The position numbers and the translations under genes are program-made. 64,000 bases of DNA. Source: Mycolicibacterium rhodesiae (lineage in GTDB: Bacteria; Actinomycetota; Actinomycetes; Mycobacteriales; Mycobacteriaceae). Where the stretch lies: positions 558,001-622,000 of the forward strand of contig NZ_MVIH01000001.1 of assembly GCF_002086695.1 (NCBI RefSeq), written 5' to 3'. Below the pieces are notes generated by a model. It worked only from the letters and a program-made list of their open reading frames with translations. It had not been told where the DNA came from and did not search any database. Shown here in pieces: positions 61,775 to 64,000 of this stretch (positions are counted from its first letter, which is position 1; every line of letters starts with the position of its first letter).

Positions 61775-64000
61775 TCACTTGATCCGAATCGACTGTCCCG
61801 AGCCCAGGGAATGAACGCGGCCGCGGCATTCGACTTCGATCGGCGGTGCACCCGTCGGGTCGGCGATGACCTCCGCTGTCCGTCCACTGATGACGAGATG
61901 CAACCGGTGACCGCGATACCACAGTGAGCAGCGCAGCTGGCCGGCGCTCTTGGGCCACATTGGGCCGAGCACCAACCGGTCGCCTCGAGTTTCCAGGCCG
62001 GTGAAGCAGCGCTGCAGAAGGTCGATGCTGCCCGCCATGGCGGCCAGGTGGATTCCCTCTGCCGTGGAACCACCCTGGACGTCGGCGACATCGGAGCGCA
62101 GCACCTGCCGGAAATACTCCAGGGCTTGCTCTCGGTTGCCGCGCGCCGACACCCAGGCGTGCACGATCGCACTCAACGTGGAGCCATGTGATGTCCGCGC
62201 GGAGTAGTAGTCGATGGTGCGCGGAATCTGCTGCGGCCGGAACCGATAGCCCAAGTGCGTCATCAGCTCCCGCAGCTCGTCGGCGGACAGCAGGTAGAAC
62301 AGCATGAGGACGTCGGCCTGCTTGCTCGCCTTGTAGCGGTTCACGTCATCGTTTTCCGCCTCGAGAATGCGGTCGAGACGGCTGATGTCGGGGTAGCGCC
62401 GGCGGTAGGCCGCCCAGTCGAGTTCCTCGAGATCGTCATAGCCTTCGAACTGGCTGATCACTCCGTCATGGAAGGGCACGTACATCCGCCGGCTGACCGA
62501 GTCCCATTGTGTCAGTTCGGCTCTGGACACACCCAACCGATCGAGGAGATCGATCCGATCGGGCAACGGCAGTTTCTGCAGCGCCTCGAGGGCGCGCAGA
62601 ATTACCCACACCGCCATCACGTTGGTGTACGCGTTGTTGTCGACCCCGTCGTCTGGCCGGTCGGGATATCCGGAGTGGAACTCGTCGGGGCCGATCACCC
62701 CGTCGATGACGTAACGGCCTCGGTCACTGTCGTATCGGGCGCGACTGACCCAGAATCGAGCGATCTCCACGAGCGTCTCGGCACCCTGGTCGATCAGGTA
62801 CTGGCGGTCACCGGTGATCTGGTAGTACTGCCAGACGTTGTAGGCGATCGCTGTGCCGATGTGATGCGCCAGATGGCTGCTGTCAACCCGCCACCGCCCG
62901 GACAGCGGATTGAGATGCAATTGCTGGCTTTCCTCGCGCCCATCGCTGCCGGACTGCCACGGGAACATCGCCCCCGCGTAGCCGGCCGCGCGCGCGGCGC
63001 GGCGGGCTTGAGGAAGACGCCGGCTCCGATAGCCCAGCAGGGAACGCGATAACTGCGGTACGCGAAGGGTGAGCAGCGGCGCGATGAACATGGCATCCCA
63101 GAAGATGTGCCCCCGGTAGGCCTCACCGTGCAATCCGCGCGCAGGTGCGCCGGCGTCGAGATCAGCTGTGTAGCTCGACACGGACTGCAGAAGGTGCATG
63201 ATGTGCAGGCGCAGGATTTGCTGGTCGGGCTCTGCGGATCCGCCGATGGAGAAGTCGAACTTCCGCCACAGTTGCAGCCACATGGCACGGTGGTCGGCGA
63301 AAAGTTCTGAGTACCGGCCCAACTCGATCAGCAGGTTGGTTGCGGCCTCGCTGGGTACCGAAATCGCGCGGTCGTGGCCGGTGAAGACCACCGCGACCTT
63401 GTCCACGGTCAGCGGCCGGCCGGCGATCACCTCGGTGGTGATGTCGTGCCCGGCAGAGTCGGCGTCAGCGCGGAATCGTTTGGTCGTCGCCGCAGGTTTC
63501 TCCCCACACCACACGCTGGTGTGGGTGGCCACGGCGATCGGGAGGCGCGACTGCACAGTCAGTGCGTCGACCAGGACGGAGCCCTCACCCAACTCGCTGA
63601 CCCGGATATCGCCGAGGTGCTGCCCGGACAGGGACGCGTAGCGCGACACACCGCAATTCGTGACGGTCGCATCGATCGTGGAGCGTATCTCGATGGTTCC
63701 CGACCAGTTCTCGGCGACCACAGTCGTCTGCAACGCGCAGACGTGCGGATCCTTCATGGACGCGAAGCGCCGTTGTGTCACCGACGTGCAGCGACCTGCA
63801 TTGTCGCGAAACCGCAACTCGCGCAGACATTCTGCCTGCCGAATGTTCATGGTCTGCCGGTATGACAGAACGTCCGCGTCGTCGATGTCGAACCACGGGC
63901 CGTTGTCGATTCGGAACGTCAGGGGCAGCCAGTTGGGCAGGTTGACCAGACTCTCGTTGCTGATGCTCACCTCACCGATGACATCAGTGAGGCGGTTGTA
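61775..64000 (-). CDS. glycoside hydrolase family 65 (trehalose/maltose phosphorylase-like), N-terminal end outside the window
   Basis: 742 codons of an open frame that continues past the window edge; the first visible residues are YNRLTDVIGEVSISNESLVNLPNWLP-like, the usual opening of the GH65 N-terminal beta-sandwich, so a short or longer N-terminus is missing. GYAGAMFPWQSGSDGREE and VIDGVIGPDEFHSG contain the catalytic glutamate (general acid); SKQADVLMLFYLL and ARTSHGSTLS are the phosphate-binding regions of GH65 phosphorylases. Phosphorolysis of trehalose, maltose or a related disaccharide is likely. In mycobacteria GH65 modules can be fused to a trehalose-6-phosphate phosphatase (OtsB1, Rv2006); whether that is the case here cannot be seen. 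Confidence 0.9.
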   Translation of the reverse strand, partial: YNRLTDVIGEVSISNESLVNLPNWLPLTFRIDNGPWFDIDDADVLSYRQTMNIRQAECLRELRFRDNAGRCTSVTQRRFASMKDPHVCALQTTVVAENWSGTIEIRSTIDATVTNCGVSRYASLSGQHLGDIRVSELGEGSVLVDALTVQSRLPIAVATHTSVWCGEKPAATTKRFRADADSAGHDITTEVIAGRPLTVDKVAVVFTGHDRAISVPSEAATNLLIELGRYSELFADHRAMWLQLWRKFDFSIGGSAEPDQQILRLHIMHLLQSVSSYTADLDAGAPARGLHGEAYRGHIFWDAMFIAPLLTLRVPQLSRSLLGYRSRRLPQARRAARAAGYAGAMFPWQSGSDGREESQQLHLNPLSGRWRVDSSHLAHHIGTAIAYNVWQYYQITGDRQYLIDQGAETLVEIARFWVSRARYDSDRGRYVIDGVIGPDEFHSGYPDRPDDGVDNNAYTNVMAVWVILRALEALQKLPLPDRIDLLDRLGVSRAELTQWDSVSRRMYVPFHDGVISQFEGYDDLEELDWAAYRRRYPDISRLDRILEAENDDVNRYKASKQADVLMLFYLLSADELRELMTHLGYRFRPQQIPRTIDYYSARTSHGSTLSAIVHAWVSARGNREQALEYFRQVLRSDVADVQGGSTAEGIHLAAMAGSIDLLQRCFTGLETRGDRLVLGPMWPKSAGQLRCSLWYRGHRLHLVISGRTAEVIADPTGAPPIEVECRGRVHSLGSGQSIRIK

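Noticed and set aside
1..64000. CRISPR arrays, tRNA/rRNA genes, insertion sequences, prophage
   Set aside because: No regularly spaced repeats, no tRNA cloverleaf or rRNA sequence, no transposase or integrase reading frame was found on inspection.

Overview
The window is high-GC chromosomal DNA from an actinomycete, almost certainly a Mycobacterium/Mycolicibacterium. The left part keeps, in reversed orientation, the gene order I know from M. tuberculosis Rv2691 to Rv2670c: potassium-uptake TrkA protein, APC permease, TRAM methyltransferase, dxs, RNase D-like protein, DUF3000, hemE, hemY, hemQ, msrB, aftC, a lipoprotein protease, a RibD-like reductase and a ZapE/AFG1 ATPase. AftC (arabinan synthesis) and the HemE/HemY/HemQ trio fit that lineage. 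No rRNA, tRNA, CRISPR array, insertion sequence or prophage was seen.

Layout. 1-12.4 kb: potassium/amino-acid transport, NhaA, isoprenoid (dxs) and haem genes. 12.5-19.7 kb: three tandem membrane GGDEF-EAL proteins inserted between hemQ and msrB. 19.7-24.9 kb: a minus-strand operon ribD-like, protease, aftC, msrB, plus the divergent ATPase. 24.9-30.2 kb: a STAS protein overlapping a 1390-residue histidine kinase / response regulator / PP2C phosphatase / anti-sigma-kinase fusion, then a GNAT acetyltransferase with a tiny secreted-protein gene in front. 30.3-33.4 kb: a second Na+/H+ antiporter, a CBS protein and an ArsA/ArsB-type permease. 33.5-40.4 kb: formate dehydrogenase alpha and beta subunits, an NrfD-type membrane subunit and a complete cytochrome oxidase subunit I, all joined by ATGA overlaps. 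40.8-45.3 kb: a minus-strand operon with a P1B-type ATPase carrying a C-terminal hemerythrin domain. 45.5-50.6 kb: a two-component pair, a FkbM methyltransferase, an ApbE/ferredoxin pair and an orphan response regulator. 50.7-64 kb: genes resembling the M. tuberculosis DosR dormancy regulon (MgtA-like ATPase, PEP synthase, Rv2004c-like kinase, Acg-like nitroreductase, Rv2030c-like and PfkB proteins) and a truncated GH65 glycoside phosphorylase.

How it fits together. The right half looks like a low-oxygen/redox module: formate oxidation wired to an oxidase subunit, a metal pump with an O2- or iron-binding hemerythrin tail, PEP synthase, phosphofructokinase and nitroreductase. At least one good DosR-type box (58261-58280) and a weaker one (57143-57162) support DosR control of part of it, although dosR/dosS are not in the window.

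The strongest unexplained signal is a 25-nt block, identical at 3949-3973 and 30306-30330. It lies just upstream of the two otherwise unrelated Na+/H+ antiporter genes and at the predicted 5' end of each transcript, so it is a candidate cation-responsive RNA leader. The second is the overlapping fdhA-fdhB-nrfD-ctaD operon.
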